Below, piece after piece: positions 1-6,430 of a stretch of DNA of 11,771 nt. Below the pieces are notes generated by a model. It did no database searches and was not told the DNA's origin. It saw only the letters and a program-made list of their open reading frames with translations. The position numbers were made by a program, and so were the translations under genes. Positions within the stretch are counted from its first letter, which is position 1. The number at the start of each line of letters is the position of its first letter. The stretch is from OMOG01 sp041485845 (GTDB lineage Bacteria; Acidobacteriota; Terriglobia; Bryobacterales; Bryobacteraceae), in assembly GCA_041485845.1 (NCBI GenBank), contig JBGPKH010000242.1:1-11771 (forward strand), written 5' to 3'.

Positions 1-1
1 A

Positions 2-484
2 CTGGATGGCGACCGGCTTCTGGAGAGCGAGGAAGTCGGGGATAATGTAATTGCGATCCTGGCGCGGCTGCGGGACCATAGAGAGGCGATCCGGAGGATT
101 GTGGAACGGATCGCGGGTTTGGCGCCGGCGGAACGGGATTTGGCCCTGGCTCAGTTACTGATTCTGGCCGGTCTCAGGGGCTTGGGAAAAACGATCGGAC
201 AGGAGGCGCGAAGGATGCCGATTATCATCGACCTGAAAAAGAACGAAGTGCTGATGGAGTTGTGGGAGGAAGGCCGGGAGGAAGGCCGGGAGGAAGGCCG
301 GGAGGAAGGCCGGGAGGAAGGCCGGCAGGGCGAACTGATTTTGGTTCGTCGCCTCATCGAGAAACGCTTCGGCGCCATACCGGCACAGGTGGATGAGTGG
401 CTGGCTGCCCGATCCGCGTCGGAGCTCGTAGAACTGGGTGTGCGCGTGCTGGATGCCCCGAGTGTCGAAGACCTCATGAAATAA
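2..484 (+). CDS. Rpn/DUF4351-type protein, C-terminal part (5' truncated by window)
   Basis: The frame is open from the first bases and ends at TAA 482-484, so about 160 C-terminal residues are present. The visible part has a helical stretch (LRDHREAIRRIVERIAGLAP), five perfect EEGR repeats after a Trp, then a tail (LVRRLIEKRFGAIPAQVDEWL...ASELVELGVRVLDAPSVEDLM) of the DUF4351 type. In the family this layout follows an N-terminal PD-(D/E)XK nuclease domain; such proteins are annotated as Rpn recombination-promoting nucleases or putative transposases. The nuclease core lies upstream of the window, so activity cannot be judged. The charged EEGR run is probably a helical linker. The stop lies 20 bp before the CoA-transferase start, but a functional link is unlikely. 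The family assignment rests on the repeat plus tail pattern and is fairly sure; the role is inference. Confidence 0.75.
   Translation: MDGDRLLESEEVGDNVIAILARLRDHREAIRRIVERIAGLAPAERDLALAQLLILAGLRGLGKTIGQEARRMPIIIDLKKNEVLMELWEEGREEGREEGREEGREEGRQGELILVRRLIEKRFGAIPAQVDEWLAARSASELVELGVRVLDAPSVEDLMK
266..325 (+). repeat. Five perfect 12-bp tandem repeats encoding (EEGR)5
   Basis: The unit GAGGAAGGCCGG occurs five times without a mismatch and encodes Glu-Glu-Gly-Arg each time. The unit length is a multiple of three, so copy-number changes by slippage would keep the frame and only alter the length of the charged linker between the nuclease part and the DUF4351 tail. Perfect identity at the DNA level suggests recent expansion or ongoing homogenisation. 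Confidence 0.95.
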
Positions 485-504
485 CGGCCGATGTCGATAA
501 CCCG

Positions 505-1650
505 GTGAGAGTCCCCCTGAGCGGCATTCGCGTGGTGACGCTGGAGCAGGCGGTGGCGGCGCCGTTCTGCTCGCGGCAGCTTGCCGATATGGGCGCGGAC
601 GTCATCAAAGTGGAGCGCCCGGATGGCGGCGATTTCGCGCGCGGCTACGACGGCGCACTCCACGGCCTCTCGGCTTACTTCGCGTGGCTCAATCGCGCGA
701 AGCGCAGCATCGCACTCGACCTGAAGACGCCCCGCGGCATCGAAGTCTTCACGCGATTGCTGGAACGAGCGGACGTGTTCCTCCACAATCTCGCGCCCCG
801 CGCGGTGGAGCGTATGGGCTTCGGCTACGACGACCTTCGCGCCAAGCTGCCGCGGCTCATCTGGTGCGGCATCTCGGGGTACGGACCCGATGGACCCTAC
901 CGCGACAAGAAAGCTTACGACCTGCTGGTGCAGGCCGAGTCGGGCGTGGTCAGTCTCACGGGCAGCCCGGACGCGCCGGCCAAGGTGGGGATCTCGATTG
1001 CGGACATCGCCTCGGGATTGTACGGCTACTCGTCGATTCTGGCGGCGCTGCTGAATCGTGAGCGCACGGGGGCCGGCGAGCGCATCGACATCTCGATGCT
1101 GGAATGCCTCACCGAGTGGATGACGCCGCCGCTCTACTGGTGGCACGGCACGGGGCAGGTTCCGCAACGCTGCGGGGTGCGGCACAACATGATCGTGCCG
1201 TACGGCGCGTACCGCTGCTCCGACGGCGCCGTCAACCTCGCGATTCAGAACGAGCGCGAGTGGCGGCGGTTCTGCGACCGCGTGATCGAAATGCCCGCGC
1301 TGGCCGGCGACCAGCGCTTCGCCACCAATGCGAGCCGATTGCAGAACCGGGCCGGGTTGGAAGCGACGATCGAGGAACGCTTCAGCCAGCATAGCCGGTC
1401 GGATTTGGTGCGGCGGCTCGACGAAGCAGGGATCGCCAATGGCGCGGTGAACGACGTGCCGGAGGTGGCGGGACATCCGCAACTGGCGGCGCGCGGGCGA
1501 TGGGTCAGCGTGGACTCTCCCGCCGGCGCGATCCCGGCGCTGCTGCCGCCGCACAACCTGGCCGGCGCTCCGGCGCTCATGGGCAATGTCCCGGCGCTCG
1601 GGCAGCACACCCGCGAGATCCTGGCCGAGCTTGGTTTCGAGGACAATTGA
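505..1650 (+). CDS. CaiB/BaiF family III acyl-CoA transferase
   Basis: Predicted 381-aa enzyme moving CoA between an acyl-CoA donor and a carboxylic acid. Family signs in order: N-terminal LSGIRVVTLEQAVAAPFCSR, then ADMGADVIKVERP, the NRAKRSIALDLKTPRG stretch, ISGYGPDGPYRDKKAYD, and C-terminal GHPQL and LGQHTREIL. Asp139 in KAYDLLVQAESG matches the catalytic Asp that forms the acyl anhydride in formyl-CoA transferase. I chose GTG at 505 because homology begins just after it (RVPLSGIRVV); the frame is open further upstream but that part reads as unrelated sequence over the previous gene. No strong Shine-Dalgarno is visible. The lyase starts 3 bp after the stop, so they are almost certainly co-transcribed. 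With the lyase and MaoC neighbours it could be an itaconate:CoA transferase (as in the Pseudomonas ict operon) or a mesaconyl-CoA transferase; sequence alone does not decide the substrate. Confidence 0.93.
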   Translation: MRVPLSGIRVVTLEQAVAAPFCSRQLADMGADVIKVERPDGGDFARGYDGALHGLSAYFAWLNRAKRSIALDLKTPRGIEVFTRLLERADVFLHNLAPRAVERMGFGYDDLRAKLPRLIWCGISGYGPDGPYRDKKAYDLLVQAESGVVSLTGSPDAPAKVGISIADIASGLYGYSSILAALLNRERTGAGERIDISMLECLTEWMTPPLYWWHGTGQVPQRCGVRHNMIVPYGAYRCSDGAVNLAIQNEREWRRFCDRVIEMPALAGDQRFATNASRLQNRAGLEATIEERFSQHSRSDLVRRLDEAGIANGAVNDVPEVAGHPQLAARGRWVSVDSPAGAIPALLPPHNLAGAPALMGNVPALGQHTREILAELGFEDN

Positions 1651-1653
1651 GGG

Positions 1654-2571
1654 ATGCGTCTGGAGCGCAGCATGTTGTTAGTCCCGGCGTCGCGCTGGGC
1701 GATGATCGAAAAGGCTGCGGCGAGTGCGGCCGACGCCGTGTGCATCGATCTCGAAGACTCGGTGGCGGTGGACGACAAGGCTGCGAGCCGCGCCAATGCG
1801 GTCCGCGCGTTCCGCGAACTGGATTACGCGCACCGGCTGCGGATGCTGCGCATCAACGGGCTCGACACGCCGTTCGCCTACCGCGATCTGATCGAAGTGG
1901 TGGAGGCCGCGGGCGATCGCCTGGACCTCATCATGCTGCCGAAGGCCGGGTCGGATCGGGACGTCGCATTCGTGGATACGTTGCTCACCGAGATCGAGAT
2001 GAACTGCGGGCTTTCGCGGCGGATCGGGATCGAGGCGCAGATTGAAACGGCGGAGGGCTTTCTCGCCGTGCGCGAGATCGGCCAGGCCTCGCCCAGGCTC
2101 GAAGCACTGATCTTCGGTCCGGGCGATTACTCGGCCTCCATGCAGATGCCCTCGTCGAGCATCGGGGAAACGGACGAGTACGACGAGATTTACCCCGGGC
2201 ACCGTTGGCACGCGGCGATGCACGCCATTGTGGCCGCGGCGCGCGTGAACGGACTGCGCTGTCTGGACGGGCCCTACGCGGGTTACAAGGACGCGGCGGG
2301 TTTTGAACGCTCGTGCCGGATTGCGCGGTCGATGGGGTTCGACGGGAAGCAGTGCATCCATCCCGGCCAGCTTGCCGCAGCGAATGCGATTTTCACGCCG
2401 TCGAGCGCGGAGGTGGCCCGTGCGGAGCGAGTGGTGCGAGCTTACGAACAGGCGGTGGCGGAACGGCGGGGCGCGGCCAGCTTGAACGGGAAGATGATCG
2501 ATGCGGCGAATATCCGGATGGCGCGGGTGGTGCTCGAAAAGTGCAAGCTGACGGGGAGGGAATCGCGATGA
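1654..2571 (+). CDS. HpcH/HpaI–CitE family CoA-ester lyase (citramalyl-/malyl-CoA lyase-like)
   Basis: Predicted 305-aa TIM-barrel lyase cleaving a 3-hydroxyacyl-CoA to acetyl-CoA (or propionyl-CoA) plus a 2-oxoacid, with Mg2+. Visible family motifs: N-terminal MLLVPASRW, AVCIDLEDSV (Asp32, Glu34, Asp35), Arg66 in RINGLDT, Glu131 in QIETAEG and Asp158 in FGPGDYSAS; the last two are the usual metal ligands. GFDGKQCIHPGQL near residue 230 and the ending SLNGKMIDAANIRMARVVLEK are also typical. ATG 1654 is 3 bp after the previous stop, with GAGG about 11 nt upstream, and the stop overlaps the next start by 4 bp (ATGA), so translation is likely coupled. It is somewhat longer than bacterial CitE-like citramalyl-CoA lyases (about 275 aa) and shorter than Chloroflexus malyl-CoA lyase. 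Acyl-CoA lyase is firm; (S)-citramalyl-CoA versus malyl- or methylmalyl-CoA is open. Confidence 0.93.
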   Translation: MRLERSMLLVPASRWAMIEKAAASAADAVCIDLEDSVAVDDKAASRANAVRAFRELDYAHRLRMLRINGLDTPFAYRDLIEVVEAAGDRLDLIMLPKAGSDRDVAFVDTLLTEIEMNCGLSRRIGIEAQIETAEGFLAVREIGQASPRLEALIFGPGDYSASMQMPSSSIGETDEYDEIYPGHRWHAAMHAIVAAARVNGLRCLDGPYAGYKDAAGFERSCRIARSMGFDGKQCIHPGQLAAANAIFTPSSAEVARAERVVRAYEQAVAERRGAASLNGKMIDAANIRMARVVLEKCKLTGRESR

Positions 2572-3062
2572 GCGGGCGATGTTACGAGGACTTCGAAGTG
2601 GGTACGGTGATTCGCCATCCGCTGGGCCGCACGGTGACCGCGACGGACAACACCTGGTTCACCCTGCTGACGGTGAACTCGAACCCCATACACTTCGACG
2701 CGCATTACGCGGCGCAGACGGAATTCGGCAAGCCGCTGGTGAATTCCACCCTCACGCTGGCGCTGGTGACGGGGCTCTCGGTGGCCGAGGTGTCGCAGCA
2801 TGCGGTCAATCTCGGTTGGGACGAGGTTCGCATGCCTGCGCCGGTATTCGAGGGGGACACGATCTATGCGCAGACGGAAGTGCTGAGCAAGCGCGATTCG
2901 AAGTCGCGGCCTCATATGGGGCTGATGGAGATCAAGACGACCGGATTCAAACAGGATGGGACGGTGGTGATGGAGTTCAGGAGGACGATCCTGGTGTACC
3001 GGCGCGGGCACGTGCCGCAGCAGCCTGTGCCCGCCGTGAAGAAGAAAACAGGCCACGAATGA
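2568..3062 (+). CDS. MaoC-fold acyl-CoA hydratase/dehydratase
   Basis: Predicted 164-aa hot-dog protein. MSGRCYEDFEVGTVIRHPLGRTVT is the normal MaoC opening, followed by WFTLLTVNSNPIHFDAHYA and then EFGKPLVNSTLTLALVTGLSV. The hydratase motif is usually S-G-D-x-N-P-L-H-x-D. Here Asn39, Pro40, His42 and Asp44 are kept, but the catalytic Asp position is Asn37. That pattern is common in the methylmalyl/itaconyl-CoA branch of MaoC proteins, so it is a subfamily trait rather than damage. ATG 2568 overlaps the lyase stop (ATGA) and has a good GGGAGGG upstream. In context it would hydrate an unsaturated C5 acyl-CoA (itaconyl- or mesaconyl-CoA) to the substrate of the lyase. The last codons and stop (GHE*) fall in a 10-bp repeat, and the basic tail after YRRG is probably not conserved. 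Confidence 0.9.
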   Translation: MSGRCYEDFEVGTVIRHPLGRTVTATDNTWFTLLTVNSNPIHFDAHYAAQTEFGKPLVNSTLTLALVTGLSVAEVSQHAVNLGWDEVRMPAPVFEGDTIYAQTEVLSKRDSKSRPHMGLMEIKTTGFKQDGTVVMEFRRTILVYRRGHVPQQPVPAVKKKTGHE

Positions 3063-3170
3063 ACACAAATGAACACGAATAAGAAGAGACGGTTTCGGTG
3101 GGCGGCAAAAGCCGGCGGCAGAGACCGCCAGCCCCACATGAACGCAGACAAACGCAGATGAACACAGAAG
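3059..3170. repeat. 10-bp-period ATGAACRCAR repeat in two blocks around a GC-rich inverted-repeat core
   Basis: Block one (3059-3082) reads ATGAACACAA, ATGAACACGA, then ATAAG. Block two (3138-3170) reads ATGAACGCAG, ACAAACGCAG, ATGAACACAG, AAG. Both share a 10-bp period, one helical turn. Between them (about 3098-3136) is GC-rich sequence that can pair with itself, with GTGGGCGGC near its left end and GCCCCAC at its right end, plus GGCGG/CCGCC arms. The MaoC stop codon lies in block one and the dehydrogenase start codon in block two. Similar degenerate ATGAACACAG-type repeats occur between genes in many environmental genomes; that comparison is from memory. Confidence 0.75.
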
Positions 3171-4597
3171 AAGAAGTTGCCGAACTCGTGGAGCGGGCCC
3201 AGCCGGTTACCGCGCGAAAATTTGCGGTGCAGAGTCCCATCGACAACTGCGTGTTTGCGCAGGTTGCGGATTGTGGTGCGGAGGAGGCGCGGCGCGCTGT
3301 CGATCGGGCGGCCGCTGCGTTTGTTTCGTGGAAGCAGACCACGGCGTACGAACGCTCGGCGATCCTGCGCCGCTGGCTGGCGCTTCTGGTGGAACACGAA
3401 ACCGCGATGGCACGGGTCATCGCGATCGAGATGGGAAAGCCCCTGACGGAAGCCGTTGGCGAACTGCGCTACAGCGCCAGCTTTGTCGAATGGTATGCCG
3501 AGGAGGCCAAGCGCGTGTACGGCGAGATGGTGCCCAGCCAGTTTCCGCACAAGCGGCTGCTGGTGACGCGCCAGCCCGCGGGCATCGTCTACGGAATCAC
3601 GGCGTGGAATTTTCCCCACGCCACGGTGACGCGCAAAGTCGCTCCCGCGCTGGCGGCGGGCTGCACGTTCATCCTGAAGCCCGCCGAACAGACACCTGTC
3701 TCCGCGCTCTACCTGGCGTCGTTGTGGGAAGAGGCGGGCGGGCCGGAGGGCACCTTTCAGGTGCTGCCCGCGCTCGACCCCGTGCCGGTGTCCGACGTGC
3801 TGCTCGACGATCCGCGGGTGCGCGTGCTGGCCTTCACTGGCTCCACCGCCGTGGGGATGAAGCTGTATGAACGCTGCGCTCGCACTATGAAACGCCTGGC
3901 GCTGGAGCTGGGCGGGCACGCGCCGTTCCTGATCTTCGCGGATGCCGACCTGGATGCCGCGGTCCGCGATGTGATCGCCTGCAAATTCCGCAACGGCGGC
4001 CAGACGTGCGTCTGCACGAACCGCATCTACCTGCATGAGGAGATCGCCGACGAGTTCGTGGAGAGACTCACGCCGGCGGTGGCTGCCTTGCGGGTGGGCG
4101 ACCCGCTGGCCACGGGAACGCAGATCGGACCATTGGTAAATGCCCGCGGACTGGCGAAGGTTCAGGCGCACATCGACGACGCTCTGGAGAAGGGCGCTCG
4201 AGTGTTGACCGGCGGCGTTCCGCTCGGGGGGTTGTACTTCGAGCCGACGGTGCTGGCTGGTGTGACCACCGGCATGCGCGTGATGCAGGAGGAGACTTTC
4301 GGTCCGGTGGCGCCGGTACTGCGGTTCCGGAATGCGGCGGAGGCGGTTTCGCTGGCCAACGATACGACCTACGGGCTGGCGGCGTATTTGTGGACGCGCG
4401 ACCTGGGGCGCGCGATAGGCGTGGCCGAGGCGCTGGAGTACGGCATCGTGGGGATCAACGATAGCGTAGCTTCGACGGCGCAGGCGCCACTCGGCGGCGT
4501 GAAGTATTCGGGGATCGGACGAGAAGGCGGAAAGTGGGGGATCGAGGAGTTCCTGGATATCAAGTACGTTTCGATGGGGCTGCCGGGTCGAGATTGA
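3158..4597 (+). CDS. NAD(P)+-dependent aldehyde dehydrogenase, succinate-semialdehyde dehydrogenase-like
   Basis: Predicted 479-aa cytoplasmic enzyme oxidising an aldehyde to the acid. Catalytic set: Asn151 in TAWNFPH, Glu250 in LALELGGHAP, Cys284 in NGGQTCVCTNR. FTGSTAVG (nucleotide binding), EETFGPVAPVLRF and GGVKYSGIGREGG near the C-terminus are all present, and the length is normal. FRNGGQTCVCTNR resembles GabD/Sad-type succinate-semialdehyde dehydrogenases; the substrate is inference. ATG 3158 gives the expected N-terminus (MNTEEEVAEL); the frame is open back to 3098, but that part runs through intergenic repeat. The start codon lies in the 10-bp repeat with no Shine-Dalgarno; GTG 3188 is a weaker alternative. 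It lies 95 bp after the MaoC gene, so it may share its transcript, but it is not an obvious step of itaconate or mesaconate breakdown. Its 3' end overlaps the convergent phosphoesterase by 38 bp. Confidence 0.93.
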   Translation: MNTEEEVAELVERAQPVTARKFAVQSPIDNCVFAQVADCGAEEARRAVDRAAAAFVSWKQTTAYERSAILRRWLALLVEHETAMARVIAIEMGKPLTEAVGELRYSASFVEWYAEEAKRVYGEMVPSQFPHKRLLVTRQPAGIVYGITAWNFPHATVTRKVAPALAAGCTFILKPAEQTPVSALYLASLWEEAGGPEGTFQVLPALDPVPVSDVLLDDPRVRVLAFTGSTAVGMKLYERCARTMKRLALELGGHAPFLIFADADLDAAVRDVIACKFRNGGQTCVCTNRIYLHEEIADEFVERLTPAVAALRVGDPLATGTQIGPLVNARGLAKVQAHIDDALEKGARVLTGGVPLGGLYFEPTVLAGVTTGMRVMQEETFGPVAPVLRFRNAAEAVSLANDTTYGLAAYLWTRDLGRAIGVAEALEYGIVGINDSVASTAQAPLGGVKYSGIGREGGKWGIEEFLDIKYVSMGLPGRD

Positions 4598-5048
4598 TGA
4601 ACGTCAGCGAGAAGCCAGCCACCTCGAGGCGGGCCACGGTGATGGGGAGACGGAAGCGGCGCGGGCCCGCGCTGCCTGGATTGATGTAGAGCACGCCGCC
4701 GCGTTCGGTGGAACCCGGCTGATGCGAGTGGCCGCTCACCACCACGTTCGATCCAGCGGCCGCGGGATCCAGGTCCAGATCCTGAATGTTGTGGAACACG
4801 TAGATCCGCGCCGGGCCGGCCTCCGCCACCGCGGTGGCTGGCAACCCGGCAGCCCACGCGCCCGTGTCGATGTTTCCCTTCACGGCGACCAGCGGCGCGA
4901 TGGAGCGGAGGGTTTCCAGGATTTCCGGGCGGCCCACGTCGCCGGCATGGATAATCAAGTCCGATCCCTCCAGAGCGCGCAGGGCCTCTTCCCGCATCAG
5001 TCCGTGAGTGTCGGAAATCAGCCCGACGAATCTCAGATTGTGAGTCAA
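4560..5048 (-). CDS. YfcE/MJ0936-type metallophosphoesterase
   Basis: Predicted 162-aa calcineurin-like phosphoesterase. Metal-site motifs appear in order: Asp13-Thr-His15 in ISDTHG, Asp37 in HAGDVG, Asn59 in VKGNID, His86 in VFHN, and Gly-His107-Ser-His109 in SGHSHQPG, followed by YINPGSAGPRRF as in YfcE/YsnB. Position 87 is Asn where many relatives have HG. Members hydrolyse phosphodiesters in vitro with Mn2+, and the physiological substrate is generally unknown. TTG at 5048-5046 is chosen because homology begins a few residues in (LRFVGLISDTHG), with AAAGGAAAG about 12 nt upstream. The gene diverges from the nucleoside operon, sharing about 77 bp that contain the 21-bp tandem repeat. Its last 38 bp overlap the dehydrogenase end, so the transcripts converge. 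The family is clear; the start is moderately sure. Confidence 0.88.
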   Translation of the reverse strand: MTHNLRFVGLISDTHGLMREEALRALEGSDLIIHAGDVGRPEILETLRSIAPLVAVKGNIDTGAWAAGLPATAVAEAGPARIYVFHNIQDLDLDPAAAGSNVVVSGHSHQPGSTERGGVLYINPGSAGPRRFRLPITVARLEVAGFSLTFINLDPAAPSKRT

Positions 5049-5061
5049 CGCCTAGACTTTC

Positions 5062-5103
5062 CTTTACTTTCAACCCCTTAGGCTTTACTTTCAACCCCTT
5101 AGG
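5062..5103. repeat. Two head-to-tail copies of a 21-bp repeat in the divergent intergenic region
   Basis: Positions 5062-5082 and 5083-5103 are identical; each starts CTTTACTTTC and ends CCCCTTAGG. Read on the minus strand, each begins CCTAAGGGG and ends AAGTAAAG. They occupy over half of the region between the phosphoesterase start (5048) and the phosphorylase start (5126), so they lie in the 5' leader or promoter of one or both. A partial third unit (CTTTCC, 5057-5062) may precede them. The repeat could be a regulator binding site or a dispersed tandem repeat; I do not see a clear sigma-70 promoter beside it. Confidence 0.9.
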
Positions 5104-5125
5104 ATGGTAGGCTAAGTGTCTCATA

Positions 5126-6430
5126 ATGCGCACAGTTGACTTGATTCAGCGGAAACGCAACGGGGAAGAACTTGCTCCTGAAGAGATCGAGTTCCTGGTG
5201 GTAGGTTACACCAATGACGACATACCCGATTACCAGATGTCGTCTTTCTTGATGGCCGTGTTCTTCTCGGGGATGTCCGACCGCGAAGTCAGCCGCCTCA
5301 CGGAATGCATGCTGCGTTCCGGCGACACAGTCGACCTATCGGGTATCCCCGGCATCAAGGTGGATAAACACTCCACCGGGGGAGTCGGCGATAAGACCAG
5401 CCTGATTGTAGCCCCGCTCGCCGCGGCGGCGGGTGTGGTGGTGCCGATGATGTCCGGCCGCGCGCTGGGCCACACCGGCGGCACGCTCGACAAACTCGAA
5501 TCGATCCCGGGATTCCGCACCAACCTGACCGCCGAGGAATTCGAAAAACAGCTCGCCGAGCTGGGACTCTGCTTTATCGGACAGACCGAGAGGCTGGTGC
5601 CGGCCGACCGCAAGCTCTACGCGCTGCGCGACGTCACGGCGACGGTGGAATCGATCCCGCTGATCGCTTCTTCCATCATGTCGAAGAAGCTGGCGGAAGG
5701 CGTGGATGCGCTGGTGCTCGATGTCAAGGTGGGCAGCGGCGCGTTCATGAAGAAGCAGGTGGAGGCGCGGCGCCTGGCGCAGACCATGGTGGGAATCGGG
5801 CGGCGCATGGACAAGAAGGTGCAGGCGCTGATCACCGACATGAATCAGCCGTTGGGATACGCGGTGGGCAACGCGCTCGAAGTCATGGAAGCATCGCAAA
5901 CGCTGCAGAACGCGGGCCCCGCGGACCTCACGAAGCTCTCGATCGAGCTGGCCGCGCGCATGATCTATCTCGGCAAGAAGGCGCCGTCGCTCGACGAGGC
6001 GCGCCGCCTCGCGGAGAAGCACCTGGTGGAGGGGACCGCATACCGGAAGTTCAAGCAGGTGGTGACCGCTCAGGGCGGCAACGCGCAGGCGCTCGACAAA
6101 TTCGAGCTGTTGCCGAACGCTACCGGGATGCGCGAGATCCCCTCGCCGCGCGGCGGTTACGTGACGTCCATCCTTGCGGAGGATATCGGCGTGGCATCCA
6201 ACCTGATCGGCGCCGGACGCGACCGGAAGGAAGACTCCATCGATCCGGCGGTGGGCGTGATCCTCGAAGTGAAAATCGGCGAGAAGGTGGACGCCGGCTC
6301 GGTGCTCTGCCGCCTGTACTACACCAAGGAAGATCGCGTCGAGGAAGCCGCGGAGATGGTGGAGGATGCGTTTAAGATCTCCGGGCAGAAGCCCGATGAG
6401 CGCGAGCTTATCCTGGAAGTCGTAGGGTAA
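5126..6430 (+). CDS. pdp: Pyrimidine-nucleoside phosphorylase
   Basis: Predicted 434-aa enzyme splitting uridine, thymidine or deoxyuridine with phosphate into base and (deoxy)ribose-1-phosphate. Length matches Bacillus Pdp (about 433 aa). Motifs: Lys81-His-Ser-Thr-Gly-Gly in VDKHSTGGVGDKTS (phosphate site) and the family signature SGRALGHTGGTLDKLE at residues 110-125. Arg and Lys of YALRDVTATVESIPLIASSIMSKK and the DVKVGSGAFMK loop are also present. The C-terminal part (PRGGYVTSILAEDIG...VGVILEVKIGEKVDAGSVLCRLYY) is the barrel-sandwich domain typical of the family. ATG 5126 gives the standard N-terminus (MRTVDLIQRKRNGEEL); the ribosome site is weak. It is the first gene of the salvage operon: its TAA is directly followed by the transporter ATG with no spacer. 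The CNT, PNP and cytidine deaminase neighbours confirm the role. Confidence 0.96.
   Translation: MRTVDLIQRKRNGEELAPEEIEFLVVGYTNDDIPDYQMSSFLMAVFFSGMSDREVSRLTECMLRSGDTVDLSGIPGIKVDKHSTGGVGDKTSLIVAPLAAAAGVVVPMMSGRALGHTGGTLDKLESIPGFRTNLTAEEFEKQLAELGLCFIGQTERLVPADRKLYALRDVTATVESIPLIASSIMSKKLAEGVDALVLDVKVGSGAFMKKQVEARRLAQTMVGIGRRMDKKVQALITDMNQPLGYAVGNALEVMEASQTLQNAGPADLTKLSIELAARMIYLGKKAPSLDEARRLAEKHLVEGTAYRKFKQVVTAQGGNAQALDKFELLPNATGMREIPSPRGGYVTSILAEDIGVASNLIGAGRDRKEDSIDPAVGVILEVKIGEKVDAGSVLCRLYYTKEDRVEEAAEMVEDAFKISGQKPDERELILEVVG

Noticed and set aside
151..1608. Open minus-strand frame of about 485 codons opposite the EEGR gene and the CoA-transferase
   Set aside because: Antisense of two recognised coding regions. 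Its Ser-Arg-Pro-Ser repeat is only the complement of the EEGR repeat.
3098..3136. Fourth copy of the REP-like hairpin between maoC and the dehydrogenase
   Set aside because: It shares a GTGGG/GCCCCAC-type edge but not the CTTT loop or the stem, so it is described with the 10-bp repeat instead.
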